DNA of 64,000 bases, from contig JAUICM010000009.1 in the NCBI GenBank assembly GCA_030427885.1, positions 1 through 64,000 on the forward strand, in the 5' to 3' direction. The position numbers and the translations under genes were made by a program. The notes below the pieces were generated by a model. That model saw only the letters and a program-made list of their open reading frames with translations, was not told where the DNA came from and did not search any database. Position 1 is the first letter of the stretch; every line of letters begins with the position of its first letter. Origin of the DNA: Rhodothermia bacterium (GTDB taxonomy: Bacteria > Bacteroidota > Rhodothermia > Balneolales > Balneolaceae). Below are positions 55,401 through 63,981 of this stretch, piece after piece.

Positions 55401-57143
55401 TTAGAGTCGGCGTTCCAGATCTTTCAAACCGCTGAACAGATACACCACCGGGGCATTCCAGTTTATAGTGATCTCGTTGGTGGAATAACTGCACCAGTTA
55501 TCCAGAAAGGCTAAAGCCGGTAGCTTTGAAGGGTATTGATCCTCTCCGCAGTCCTGTGACATATTTCCAGGATTGGGTCCGCCGGAAACAAGTCCCGGAA
55601 CAGGATCTTCAATTCCGTCAGCCTGAGATGGACGGTGATGAATATTCATGATCGGCTTGTCTCCAAAACCAGTGATGTAGCTATATCCCGTAGGGTTTAC
55701 GCCCAACAGGTAATCGGCAATATGCAATGCACCGGTAAGATATTTGGGGTCATTGGTTAGCTGATATGCCTGTAGAACAGCCATACCCATATTCCCTGCA
55801 TGTCCGTTAGATCCCCAGAAGAAATGCCGGTTATCAAAGCCAAAAGGAGCACGGTATGGAGCTGTGGAAGAACGATCAACCAGTTCTTCTGTCATACCGA
55901 TCAGTTTCTCGATCATAGCCTGTTTGTCATTTTTAGAAATTGCGCTAAGCTCATTACGGTGATGGACCAGAGAATACAAACCTAAAGCACGAACATTATT
56001 CCAGCTTGGGATGGTCATATCCTGATCTTTCCACCCGGCTTCATCATAGTAAGACTTATCTTTTGTAGTGATGTATAGCTCTGCTCCCGCCCAGAACTTT
56101 TCGTCGGATACATTCCAGTCTCCATAAGCACCAGTGACCACATCAGGGTCAAACTGGCTATTCATCTGAAATTGTCGGTACAGAATGTTGTCATTTTTTT
56201 GAGCCCATTTCCAGGCATACTTTGCAGCTTCAAGAGCAGAATCCGCAAAAGAAGGGAGAAAAGGCCGGTAAACTCTGGAAGCCTGTGCCATCATCGCGGC
56301 GAAGTCGAGAGTGGCAGGAGTGTTTTTCATTACCGCATATCTCTGATTAGTAGCATCCTGAGGCATAACAGCTGCTTCAAAACTAGCAGTTGTAACTTTG
56401 TGATAGACACCGCCATCAGTGGGATCCTGCATGGTTAGCAGCCATCTCAGATTCCATAGTACTTCATCCAGAATGTCTGGCAGTGAGTTATTGCTTTCTG
56501 GGATATTCAGATTTTGTCGTCTGAAGACCTCTGGGAATTGTTCAAAAGCAAAAAGCAGGGTATAAGTGCTGATCCCGGAATTCACCACATATTTATTGTA
56601 ATCGCCGGCATCATACCAGCCTTTGGGAGATGCAATGATAGTTCCTTCAGGCCGTGCCTCATTGACGGCGGAAGGGTGGATCATAACGTTCAGGTCGGGA
56701 TGGCCTTCCGGGCGAGCCCATTTTCCGGCATATTTTTCTTCTAAAGGGATGGAAGCTCGCATGAAATAATAAGCCTTCAAAACTGCATCGGTCACCCCGT
56801 CATAGACATCTTCACTGATCTTGAAGCCAAAAGAATCTTCTCCACCTTCAATTTCAAGAATATATGACCCCGATTCGTTGAAGCTGCTGAAGTCCGCAAT
56901 CTGAACATCTTCTCCGGAAGGTTCATTGGTTCCTCCATCGGTCAGTAAGCCTGAGAATTTAACTTCACCTGATTCAGCATCTTTGATGACAAAGGAGCCA
57001 GAACCGGTTTTTGGAGTAACGGCGATCTTGGCTTCATTCGGAAGATATCCCAGCTGGTTTACTTTGGGTTGAGTTGTCTGGGCATGAACATCAAAACAGA
57101 TCAGGACAACGAAAAATGCGATGAGAGATAAGGAGTATTTCAT
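55401..57143 (-). CDS. GH9 family glycosidase (endoglucanase-type), no CTD
   Basis: 580 aa. Signal peptide to ~residue 22 (VHAQ). An N-terminal CelD-type Ig-like domain (QPKVNQLGYLPNEAKIAV) precedes the GH9 alpha/alpha barrel from ~115. Catalytic Asp178/Asp181 lie in WYDAGDYNKY, the conserved HHRPS motif in the middle, and general acid Glu557 in STNEITINWNAP. No C-terminal sorting domain, unlike its neighbour. Likely cleaves beta-1,4-glucans in the periplasm or outer membrane. Transcribed after the 878-aa GH9 with an intervening hairpin. Confidence 0.92.
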   Translation of the reverse strand: MKYSLSLIAFFVVLICFDVHAQTTQPKVNQLGYLPNEAKIAVTPKTGSGSFVIKDAESGEVKFSGLLTDGGTNEPSGEDVQIADFSSFNESGSYILEIEGGEDSFGFKISEDVYDGVTDAVLKAYYFMRASIPLEEKYAGKWARPEGHPDLNVMIHPSAVNEARPEGTIIASPKGWYDAGDYNKYVVNSGISTYTLLFAFEQFPEVFRRQNLNIPESNNSLPDILDEVLWNLRWLLTMQDPTDGGVYHKVTTASFEAAVMPQDATNQRYAVMKNTPATLDFAAMMAQASRVYRPFLPSFADSALEAAKYAWKWAQKNDNILYRQFQMNSQFDPDVVTGAYGDWNVSDEKFWAGAELYITTKDKSYYDEAGWKDQDMTIPSWNNVRALGLYSLVHHRNELSAISKNDKQAMIEKLIGMTEELVDRSSTAPYRAPFGFDNRHFFWGSNGHAGNMGMAVLQAYQLTNDPKYLTGALHIADYLLGVNPTGYSYITGFGDKPIMNIHHRPSQADGIEDPVPGLVSGGPNPGNMSQDCGEDQYPSKLPALAFLDNWCSYSTNEITINWNAPVVYLFSGLKDLERRL

Positions 57144-57164
57144 GGTATGAACGTTAAATGCTTA

Positions 57165-57208
57165 ATGCCAAATGTTGAATCAGAATACATTCATTCAACA
57201 TTTGGTAT
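57165..57208. repeat. Inverted repeat between the two GH9 genes
   Basis: ATGCCAAATGTTGAAT (57165-57180) pairs with ATTCAACATTTGGTAT (57193-57208), one G-T pair, 12-nt loop. In the 78-bp spacer of the tandem GH9 genes. It may tune read-through between them. Confidence 0.8.
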
Positions 57209-57221
57209 TTAAAATTCTGAA

Positions 57222-59858
57222 TTATTTAATAAGGAGCATCTTTCTGGTTTGAGTGAAATCAGGAGTTTCCAGAGTGTATAAATAAATACCACTGGAAAGC
57301 CCGGAAGCATTGAATTGAACTTGGTGTGCACCGGCATTTATTTTACCATCAACCAGACTGGCAACTTCACGCCCCAGCATATCAAACACTCTCAGAGTAA
57401 CTCTTCCACTCACAGGCAGCTGGTAGCTGATAACAGTAGAAGGGTTGAATGGGTTAGGGTAGTTTTGAAGCAATTGATAATCATCCACTGTCAATTCATC
57501 TTCAATACCCGTTGCCATGATGATCTCAATAGGATCTGATTCTGTGAATACGCTATCAGAGTCACTGTCTTCAAGCCTGAAAATCAGGGAATCACCAACA
57601 GCATCGGGAACTCTGAGTCTGTTATAGGAGCCTTTTGTAACATCATATCCGGTTTCAAGAATGGTAAATTCAGCCTCACTCGACAGTCGGTACATGATAT
57701 TGATAGAATCCAGGCTTACAAATCTCCAGGAGATCGTGATTCGTCGGTCCGGGGTGAAACCACCCTGAGTTTCAATGGATTCAAATTCTATATGTCTTGA
57801 AGGTTTGATCTTCAGGATGTTAGAGTAAGCAAAAAAATCGGGGTCACTGCTATCCTGAAATTTAAAGACCAGGGAATCACCAGGGAAATTTGGTATCGTA
57901 AATCCACTATACATTTCAGTACTGACATCCACATCAGTTGCAAGTTCTGTAAAATCTTCATCACTGAATCGTTTATAGAATATGTCAATGTTCTCAGTTT
58001 CATCCCCCGCAATCCACTGGATCGAAAACTCCGTTCCGGGAACGAAAAGAGAATCTGGATTGTGTGGAGCAACAAAGGTAACCGGGTAAGACTGCGTCCC
58101 GGAATACTCTTCAGTATAATACTCGAGTCCGGCAGAGAGATAAATAAAAGGAGAATTCCAGTAAGTGGTGATCTCATTTGTGGAATAACTGCAATACAGA
58201 TCACCATAGCCCAGCGCGGGAAGATTTGAATTCGGGCCATACTGACTTACTCCACAATCATCAGATCTGTTATTTGGATTCGCCCCCCCGGCAACCCAAC
58301 CTGGAGCAGGTTCCGTTACTCCATCAGATTCCGACTGCCGGTGATGGATGTGCATAGGAGTTTTATCCCCAAAGCCTGTAACATAACTATAGTCAACAGC
58401 ATTGCGTCCCAGCAGATAATCAAGAATATCCAAAGCACCATTGTAATATTTTTGATTTCCGGTGATGGAATAGGCCATCAGGATTCCCATACCCAGGTTA
58501 CCTGCACCACCGTTAGAGCCCCAGTTAAATTGCCAGTCGGCAATGCCAAATGGAGAACGGTATGCGGAATTATTTCCATCATTCACATACCAGTCAAAGG
58601 CATTGATCAAAGCTGATTTAATTGCAGAAGTATCTGCCAGTCCAACAGCGGTAAGATTTTTTCGGTTATTAACCAGTGAGAAAACTCCAAGAGCCTGAAC
58701 ATTTCCCCATCCTGAATTACCTAGATTAGCCCAGCCATTATCAACATAGAAGTTGTCCTCACCGGTTGTGATGTACAATTCGGAGCCTGCCCAGAATCGT
58801 TCATCACTGAAACTATTGTCACCATATGCTCCCGTGCTGATATCCGGATCATAACTGGAATTCATGGCATTCTGGTCGTAAGCAACATTAGGGTTGGCCT
58901 GATACCAACTCCATGCTGAAAGGGCAGCTGTAAGTGCAGAATCCGCAAAGTCAGGAGCAAAAGGCTCTAAAATTCGTGCAGCCTGCGCCATTACAGCCGC
59001 AAAATCCAATGTGGCTGCCGTTCCTTTCTGAACCACATAGCGGCTGGCAGTTGCAGCAGCTGGCATTACAGTTCCCTGGAAGCCAGCGTGGGTTAGTTTA
59101 TTGTACACTCCACCATCGTCTGGGTCCTGCATGGTAAGCAGCCAGCGCAGTGAGAATAAAGCTTCATCCAGAATATCAGGAATGCTGTTTTCACTTTCGG
59201 GGATATTCAGGTTTCTGGTATCATATTGCTCAGGAAATTGTTCGTAAGCCGTAAGCATATGGCTGATACTGGATGAGATCGGAACCACGTATTTGTTAAA
59301 GTCACCGGCATCGTACCACCCACCCGGAGATGAAATAGTGGATCCTGCGGGCCTGTTATCAGATGCTGCGGAAGGGTGGATGATCACAGCTGTATCAGGG
59401 TGGCCTGCAGCGCGAGCCCATTTCCCGGCATGTTCTGCGAGTAAAGGAACCGAAACTCTGTTAAAGTATAAAGCCTTGATCAACCCGGAAGCCAACGAGT
59501 CGAATACCTGATTTTTAATTTCAAATTCATAGGATCTGGATCCGCCGTCTATATAAAGCACATAACTGCCGGGTTTTTTGAAATCCGTGAAATCGGCTAC
59601 TTTTACATTTTCACCAGAAAGGCTGTACGACCGGGCAAATGATAATGAGCCCTGATAGCTCAATATTCCTGTTTCAGCTTCTCGTATATGAAAGGAAGAT
59701 TTATCGTTTTCCGGTGTAATTGCAATTTTACGGGACTCTGGATAAAAACCGATCTGGTTGAGTTTAACTCTTGAATTTCGGTCCTGGGCGAACAGTGCAG
59801 AAGAGATCAAGCACATTAAAATCAGGGTAAAGATCCCTCTTCTTTGAATAGATACCAT
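57222..59858 (-). CDS. GH9 family glycosidase with C-terminal T9SS sorting domain
   Basis: 878 aa. Signal peptide to about residue 25 (ALFAQD). CelD-like Ig domain then GH9 catalytic domain with Asp183/Asp186 (GWYDAGDFNKY), HHRQS and Glu562 (YSTNEITTYWNSP). Two Ig-like repeats (SFTP-VTFVAPHNPDSLFVPG and FTPDRRITISWRF regions) follow at ~585-785. The last ~85 residues (LLQNYPNPFNPSTVISYQLP ... GIYLYTLETPDFTQTRKMLLIK in parts) are a type A T9SS sorting domain. It is therefore likely exported to the surface, while the shorter tandem copy stays behind. Confidence 0.93.
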   Translation of the reverse strand: MVSIQRRGIFTLILMCLISSALFAQDRNSRVKLNQIGFYPESRKIAITPENDKSSFHIREAETGILSYQGSLSFARSYSLSGENVKVADFTDFKKPGSYVLYIDGGSRSYEFEIKNQVFDSLASGLIKALYFNRVSVPLLAEHAGKWARAAGHPDTAVIIHPSAASDNRPAGSTISSPGGWYDAGDFNKYVVPISSSISHMLTAYEQFPEQYDTRNLNIPESENSIPDILDEALFSLRWLLTMQDPDDGGVYNKLTHAGFQGTVMPAAATASRYVVQKGTAATLDFAAVMAQAARILEPFAPDFADSALTAALSAWSWYQANPNVAYDQNAMNSSYDPDISTGAYGDNSFSDERFWAGSELYITTGEDNFYVDNGWANLGNSGWGNVQALGVFSLVNNRKNLTAVGLADTSAIKSALINAFDWYVNDGNNSAYRSPFGIADWQFNWGSNGGAGNLGMGILMAYSITGNQKYYNGALDILDYLLGRNAVDYSYVTGFGDKTPMHIHHRQSESDGVTEPAPGWVAGGANPNNRSDDCGVSQYGPNSNLPALGYGDLYCSYSTNEITTYWNSPFIYLSAGLEYYTEEYSGTQSYPVTFVAPHNPDSLFVPGTEFSIQWIAGDETENIDIFYKRFSDEDFTELATDVDVSTEMYSGFTIPNFPGDSLVFKFQDSSDPDFFAYSNILKIKPSRHIEFESIETQGGFTPDRRITISWRFVSLDSINIMYRLSSEAEFTILETGYDVTKGSYNRLRVPDAVGDSLIFRLEDSDSDSVFTESDPIEIIMATGIEDELTVDDYQLLQNYPNPFNPSTVISYQLPVSGRVTLRVFDMLGREVASLVDGKINAGAHQVQFNASGLSSGIYLYTLETPDFTQTRKMLLIK

Positions 59859-59957
59859 AGTAATAGTCAGGTTTGGTTAGTACCCTTGAATATTACCCGA
59901 ATGCAAGAAAATTGAAAGTGAGAAGATTTTTCATGGCCTCCTCACTTTCGTTAAAAA

Positions 59958-61295
59958 CTACAACAACTTACTGGCGATATTGGCCAGCTCAGAACGTTCT
60001 CCTTTTTCAAGATTTATGTGCGCATAGATCGGATTATCATGCATACGATCAACGAGGTAGGAAAGCCCATTGCTCTGGGCATCCAGATAAGGAGTATCAA
60101 TCTGAAAGATATCGCCCGTAAAGATAACCTTGGTATTATCTCCGGCACGTGTGATGATAGTTTTGATCTCGTGCGGGGTCAGGTTCTGAGCCTCATCCAC
60201 AATAAAGATCACATTCGATAAACTACGTCCACGGATGTATGCCAGAGGAACGATACGCAGCTTATCGGTTTGAATCATCTCATCAATCTTCTTGTATTGC
60301 TTGCTGGTTTCCTTAAACTGGTTCTTTATGAAACTCAGGTTATCCCAAAGAGGCTGCATGTACGGATCTATCTTTTGGTTTGCATCGCCGGGAAGATATC
60401 CGATATCCCGGTTACTGAGAGGAACGATCGGCCGAGCAAGATAGATCTGCTTGAATTCACTTCGTTGTTCCAGGGCGCTGGCTAAAGCAAGTAGGGTTTT
60501 ACCTGTACCAGCCGAGCCGGTGACGGAGGCCAGCAGAATACTGGGATTCATAAGCGCATGCAGGGCAAAATTCTGTTCAGCATTCCGGGGAGTGATCCCA
60601 TAGGCATTCAGTTTATCAATATTCTCGATATACCCTGAATTCCCATTGTACCAGCCAAGGGCTGAAGAACCATGGCTTTTAATGATGTAATAGTGATTGC
60701 TCGGAGGGGTGGTCTCCATCAGCTCCTTAGGCTTGATCTTACCTTTCTCGTAGAATTTACTGATCAATGAAGGATCCTCGAGTGTAAGCTCGGTTTTGCC
60801 GCGGTAAAGCTGGTCTATGTTCTTGACACGAACGGTTTCATAATCCTCAGCCTCAAGGTTGAGCGCGCGTGCTTTAAGTCGCAGGTTGATGTCTTTAGAT
60901 ACAAGGATCACACGTATATCCGGATTTTCTGATTTCAGGCGCAATGCTGAATTCAGGATCTCGTGATCATTTTTCTTGGAGCCAAACATCTTGTTGGCAT
61001 CAACGTGATCACCCCCGTTGCTGATCACTTTCAATTTTCCGTGAGAGCGCCCGTTCAGCGGAATCCAATCCTGCAGCATATTGGCATCTGAGATCCCGTC
61101 TAAATATCGAATAAACTCACGGGCATGTAGATTGGTAACTGAGTTCCCCTTTTTAAAAGTATCCAGTTCCTCCAGAACTGTTATAGGTATTGCTACGTCA
61201 TTTTTTTCAAAGTTTCTAACTGCTTCATAGTCATATAAAAGAACAGAAGTGTCTAATACGAAAATCTTTTTCGCTTTCTTCTTTGGCATGGGCAA
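59958..61295 (-). CDS. PIN-PhoH protein (PhoH2-like RNase/helicase)
   Basis: 445 aa. An N-terminal PIN domain (FVLDTSVLLYDYEAV with Asp15, Glu43, Asp110 and Asp135 as metal ligands) is followed by a PhoH ATPase domain with Walker A GSAGTGKT at 260-267 and Walker B FIVDEAQNLTP. In mycobacteria this fusion is an RNA helicase/RNase. Fusion and spacing match that PhoH2 type. Transcribed after the SpoU gene on the same strand, with 162 bp between. Confidence 0.93.
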   Translation of the reverse strand: MPMPKKKAKKIFVLDTSVLLYDYEAVRNFEKNDVAIPITVLEELDTFKKGNSVTNLHAREFIRYLDGISDANMLQDWIPLNGRSHGKLKVISNGGDHVDANKMFGSKKNDHEILNSALRLKSENPDIRVILVSKDINLRLKARALNLEAEDYETVRVKNIDQLYRGKTELTLEDPSLISKFYEKGKIKPKELMETTPPSNHYYIIKSHGSSALGWYNGNSGYIENIDKLNAYGITPRNAEQNFALHALMNPSILLASVTGSAGTGKTLLALASALEQRSEFKQIYLARPIVPLSNRDIGYLPGDANQKIDPYMQPLWDNLSFIKNQFKETSKQYKKIDEMIQTDKLRIVPLAYIRGRSLSNVIFIVDEAQNLTPHEIKTIITRAGDNTKVIFTGDIFQIDTPYLDAQSNGLSYLVDRMHDNPIYAHINLEKGERSELANIASKLL

Positions 61296-61457
61296 ATCGG
61301 GTTTAGATTGTACTTAACCGCCGGCCATTTGTAGATGATGTAAAAGAACGGCTCATTGAATTAAAAGAAAGCCAAATCCATTTGCAATGGATGTGGAAAA
61401 CTATTTCAGAAATTTTTGAAAGCCTAAAATGGGTTTGAATTCAGTCTAGTTATCAAC

Positions 61458-62219
61458 TTAGTTATGCACACTCCATAAAGCGATTCCGGCAGCAATGGCC
61501 GCATTCAGGCTCTCAACTTGTTTTTGGTCAGAATAGGAAGGAATCATAACCCTTTTTCGCCCAGCGGTTAAGAGCTTCGGACTGATTCCATTGGCTTCAT
61601 TTCCAATTACAATAATGATCCGCTCGGTTTTGTTAATCTCACTGATCACTTCGGCGCCGGGATTACCATCAAGGAGTAAAACCTGCCACCCTGAATTTTC
61701 GAGTGGTTTTAGCAGGTCAGCCAGATCTCCGGTGCAATATTCAAGTGATCCAGTGGCACCGGCTGTGCTTCTCACTACCTTGGGATTGAAGATGTCCACG
61801 GTACCTTTTCCGGCAAGCAGTGCTTTGCATCCAAACCAGGAAGCCGTGCGAATGATCGTACCCAGATTTCCGGGATCCTGAATGGCATCGGTGGCAATGA
61901 GGACTCCGGTTCTATTTTTAAGGGTTTCGGGATCTGTTTCATCGGGCATTCTGCAAACAGCGATCACCCCCTGAGGGGTTTCGGTGTCGCTTATCTCGTT
62001 GAATATCTGTTTCTTTAACAAAAAGTTGTCAGCTGTGAGTTGATAGCTGTCAGCTTTTGTTTCCTCTATAAAAACGGAGTGAACTTCAATGAGCTTATTC
62101 TCAAGCACTTGCTCCACTGCCCGCTCTCCTTCAACCAGAAACAGCCTCTCGTGTTCACGGTACTTTTTCTGTCCGAGTTTTCTCAGTAGTTTGATCTGAT
62201 TTAGAGATGCTTTTTGCAA
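61458..62219 (-). CDS. SpoU/TrmH-family RNA 2'-O-methyltransferase
   Basis: 253 aa. N-terminal substrate-binding domain, then the SPOUT catalytic domain with ATDAIQDPGNLGTIIRTA (motif 1), VIGNEANGISP (motif 2) and IPSYSDQKQVESLNAAIA (motif 3, trefoil knot). The target (rRNA or tRNA ribose) cannot be told. Residues KADSYQLTADN in the N-terminal domain are encoded by an AGCTGTCAGC repeat (62026-62058) and look like an in-frame insertion in a variable loop. Confidence 0.9.
   Translation of the reverse strand: MQKASLNQIKLLRKLGQKKYREHERLFLVEGERAVEQVLENKLIEVHSVFIEETKADSYQLTADNFLLKKQIFNEISDTETPQGVIAVCRMPDETDPETLKNRTGVLIATDAIQDPGNLGTIIRTASWFGCKALLAGKGTVDIFNPKVVRSTAGATGSLEYCTGDLADLLKPLENSGWQVLLLDGNPGAEVISEINKTERIIIVIGNEANGISPKLLTAGRKRVMIPSYSDQKQVESLNAAIAAGIALWSVHN
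62026..62058 (-). repeat. AGCTGTCAGC word repeat inside the SpoU gene
   Basis: The words TGTCAGCTGT and TAGCTGTCAGC follow each other in this 33-bp stretch. The same kind of word repeats is common in intergenic palindromes of related genomes. Here it is in frame and encodes SYQLTAD. Confidence 0.5.
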
Positions 62220-62234
62220 GGAATGATGGATTAA

Positions 62235-62279
62235 GAATTATGAATTTTGAATTGGAAGGTAATTCAAAATTCATAATTC
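62235..62279. repeat. Perfect 19-bp inverted repeat before the ALDH7 gene
   Basis: GAATTATGAATTTTGAATT at 62235-62253 has its exact reverse complement at 62261-62279 (7-nt loop). It lies between the divergent SpoU and ALDH7 genes, so it may sit near both promoters. Confidence 0.85.
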
Positions 62280-62341
62280 AACATTTCTAATTATGAATTG
62301 GCTATCTTTGAATAAGAATCAGAAATAAAAGAATACGCGGA

Positions 62342-63850
62342 ATGGACTTTTTAAAGAAACTAGGCATCGAAGGAGTTAACGCAGGAACCAGCACCGGACA
62401 GAAACATCTCGAGAGCAAGGAGATGATCAGCAGCTTTACCCCGGTTGATGGAAAGAAAATTGCGAATGTATCTGTGACCACGAAAGAACAGTATGAAGAA
62501 GTGGTAACTAAAGCAGAAGAAGCATTCAAAGTATGGCGTGAAATGCCTGCACCGCAACGAGGTGAGATCGTTCGACAGATAGGGGACAAACTACGGGAAT
62601 ACAAAGAACCTCTGGGTAAACTGGTGACTTATGAGATGGGAAAGATCAATCAGGAGGGACTTGGCGAAGTTCAGGAAATGATCGATATCTGTGATTTTGC
62701 AGTGGGTTTGAGTCGTCAGTTGTATGGACTTACCATGCACAGCGAACGCCCTCAGCACCGCATGTACGAACAATGGCATCCAATGGGGATCGTAGGTATA
62801 ATTTCTGCGTTCAACTTTCCGGTTGCTGTATGGAGCTGGAACGCCATGCTAGCCGCTGTTTGTGGAGATGTAATGATCTGGAAAGGATCTGAAAAAACGC
62901 CCTTGTGTGGAGTAGCTGTTCAAAAGATCGTAGCGAAAGTGCTGAAAGAAAATAAATTACCGGAAGGGATCTTCAATCTGGTTACCGGAGCCCGTGAAGT
63001 GGGAGAATGGATGACCAAGGATGACCGAATCCCGTTGATATCAGCAACAGGTTCTATCCGAATGGGTAAAGAAGTGGCAAAAACTGTGGGTGGTCGTTTA
63101 GGGAGAACCATCCTGGAACTGGGAGGTAACAACGCTATCATCATCAGCGAACATGCAGATATTGAGATGGCTGTTCGTGCTACGGTTTTCGGAGCCGTTG
63201 GAACCTGTGGTCAGCGTTGTACCAGCACCCGTCGTTTGATCATTCATGAATCAGTGTATGATCAGGTGAAAAACAGGCTGATGAGTATCTATGAGAATAT
63301 CACGATTGGTGATCCGCTGGAGCCCGATACCCTGGTTGGGCCGCTGATCGATGAAATGGCGGTCGAGAATATGCAAAAAGCACTGAAACAGATCGCCAAA
63401 GAGGGTGGAAAAGTAATTTATGGCGGTGAAGTTCTTGATGAAGACGGGCACTATGTTCGTCCGGCACTTGCTGAAGTGAAGAACCACTATAAGATTGTAC
63501 AGGAAGAGACCTTTGCACCGATCCTTTATCTTATGAAATATAAAACAGTGGATGAGGCTTTGGCGATTCAGAATGGAGTTAAGCAGGGACTGAGTTCCTC
63601 CATGTTCACGCTGAATATGCGGGAAGCAGAAGGTTTTCTGAGCGCTCATGGTTCTGATTGCGGGATCGCCAACATCAATATTGGTACCAGCGGTGCTGAG
63701 ATCGGTGGTGCTTTTGGTGGTGAAAAAGAAACGGGTGGTGGACGCGAATCAGGTTCCGATGCCTGGAAAGCCTACATGCGCCGCCAAACCAATACCATCA
63801 ACTGGGGTGATACCTTGCCACTCGCGCAGGGTATTTCGTTTGATGTTTGA
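62342..63850 (+). CDS. ALDH7-type aldehyde dehydrogenase (AmaB/antiquitin-like)
   Basis: 502 aa, full length. NAD-dependent oxidation of an aldehyde; the closest group is alpha-aminoadipic semialdehyde/piperideine-6-carboxylate dehydrogenase of lysine breakdown. Active-site Glu259 in LELGGNNAII and nucleophile Cys293 in GTCGQRCTSTRR, preceded by SAFNFPVAVWSWN and the GSEKTPL cofactor region. The N-terminus MDFLKKLGIEGVNAG is typical of ALDH7. Monocistronic; no other lysine catabolism gene in sight. Confidence 0.93.
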   Translation: MDFLKKLGIEGVNAGTSTGQKHLESKEMISSFTPVDGKKIANVSVTTKEQYEEVVTKAEEAFKVWREMPAPQRGEIVRQIGDKLREYKEPLGKLVTYEMGKINQEGLGEVQEMIDICDFAVGLSRQLYGLTMHSERPQHRMYEQWHPMGIVGIISAFNFPVAVWSWNAMLAAVCGDVMIWKGSEKTPLCGVAVQKIVAKVLKENKLPEGIFNLVTGAREVGEWMTKDDRIPLISATGSIRMGKEVAKTVGGRLGRTILELGGNNAIIISEHADIEMAVRATVFGAVGTCGQRCTSTRRLIIHESVYDQVKNRLMSIYENITIGDPLEPDTLVGPLIDEMAVENMQKALKQIAKEGGKVIYGGEVLDEDGHYVRPALAEVKNHYKIVQEETFAPILYLMKYKTVDEALAIQNGVKQGLSSSMFTLNMREAEGFLSAHGSDCGIANINIGTSGAEIGGAFGGEKETGGGRESGSDAWKAYMRRQTNTINWGDTLPLAQGISFDV

Positions 63851-63874
63851 TCTTTTTTAGCATTTCTAATTTTG

Positions 63875-63952
63875 AAAGTCATTCTGAGCGAAAACGAAGA
63901 ACTTCATCGTTTAATCGACTAGATTCTTAGGAAGTATCCTCAGAATGACTTT
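63875..63952. repeat. MITE-like palindromic element, copy 2
   Basis: AAAGTCATTCTGAG (63875-63888) and CTCAGAATGACTTT (63939-63952) form terminal inverted repeats; 78 bp in all. The ends GTCATTCTGAG resemble GTCATCCTGAG of copy 1 at 39961. No ORF. Confidence 0.75.
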
Positions 63953-63981
63953 TATTTTTAAATTTAATGTCAAGCCGTACA

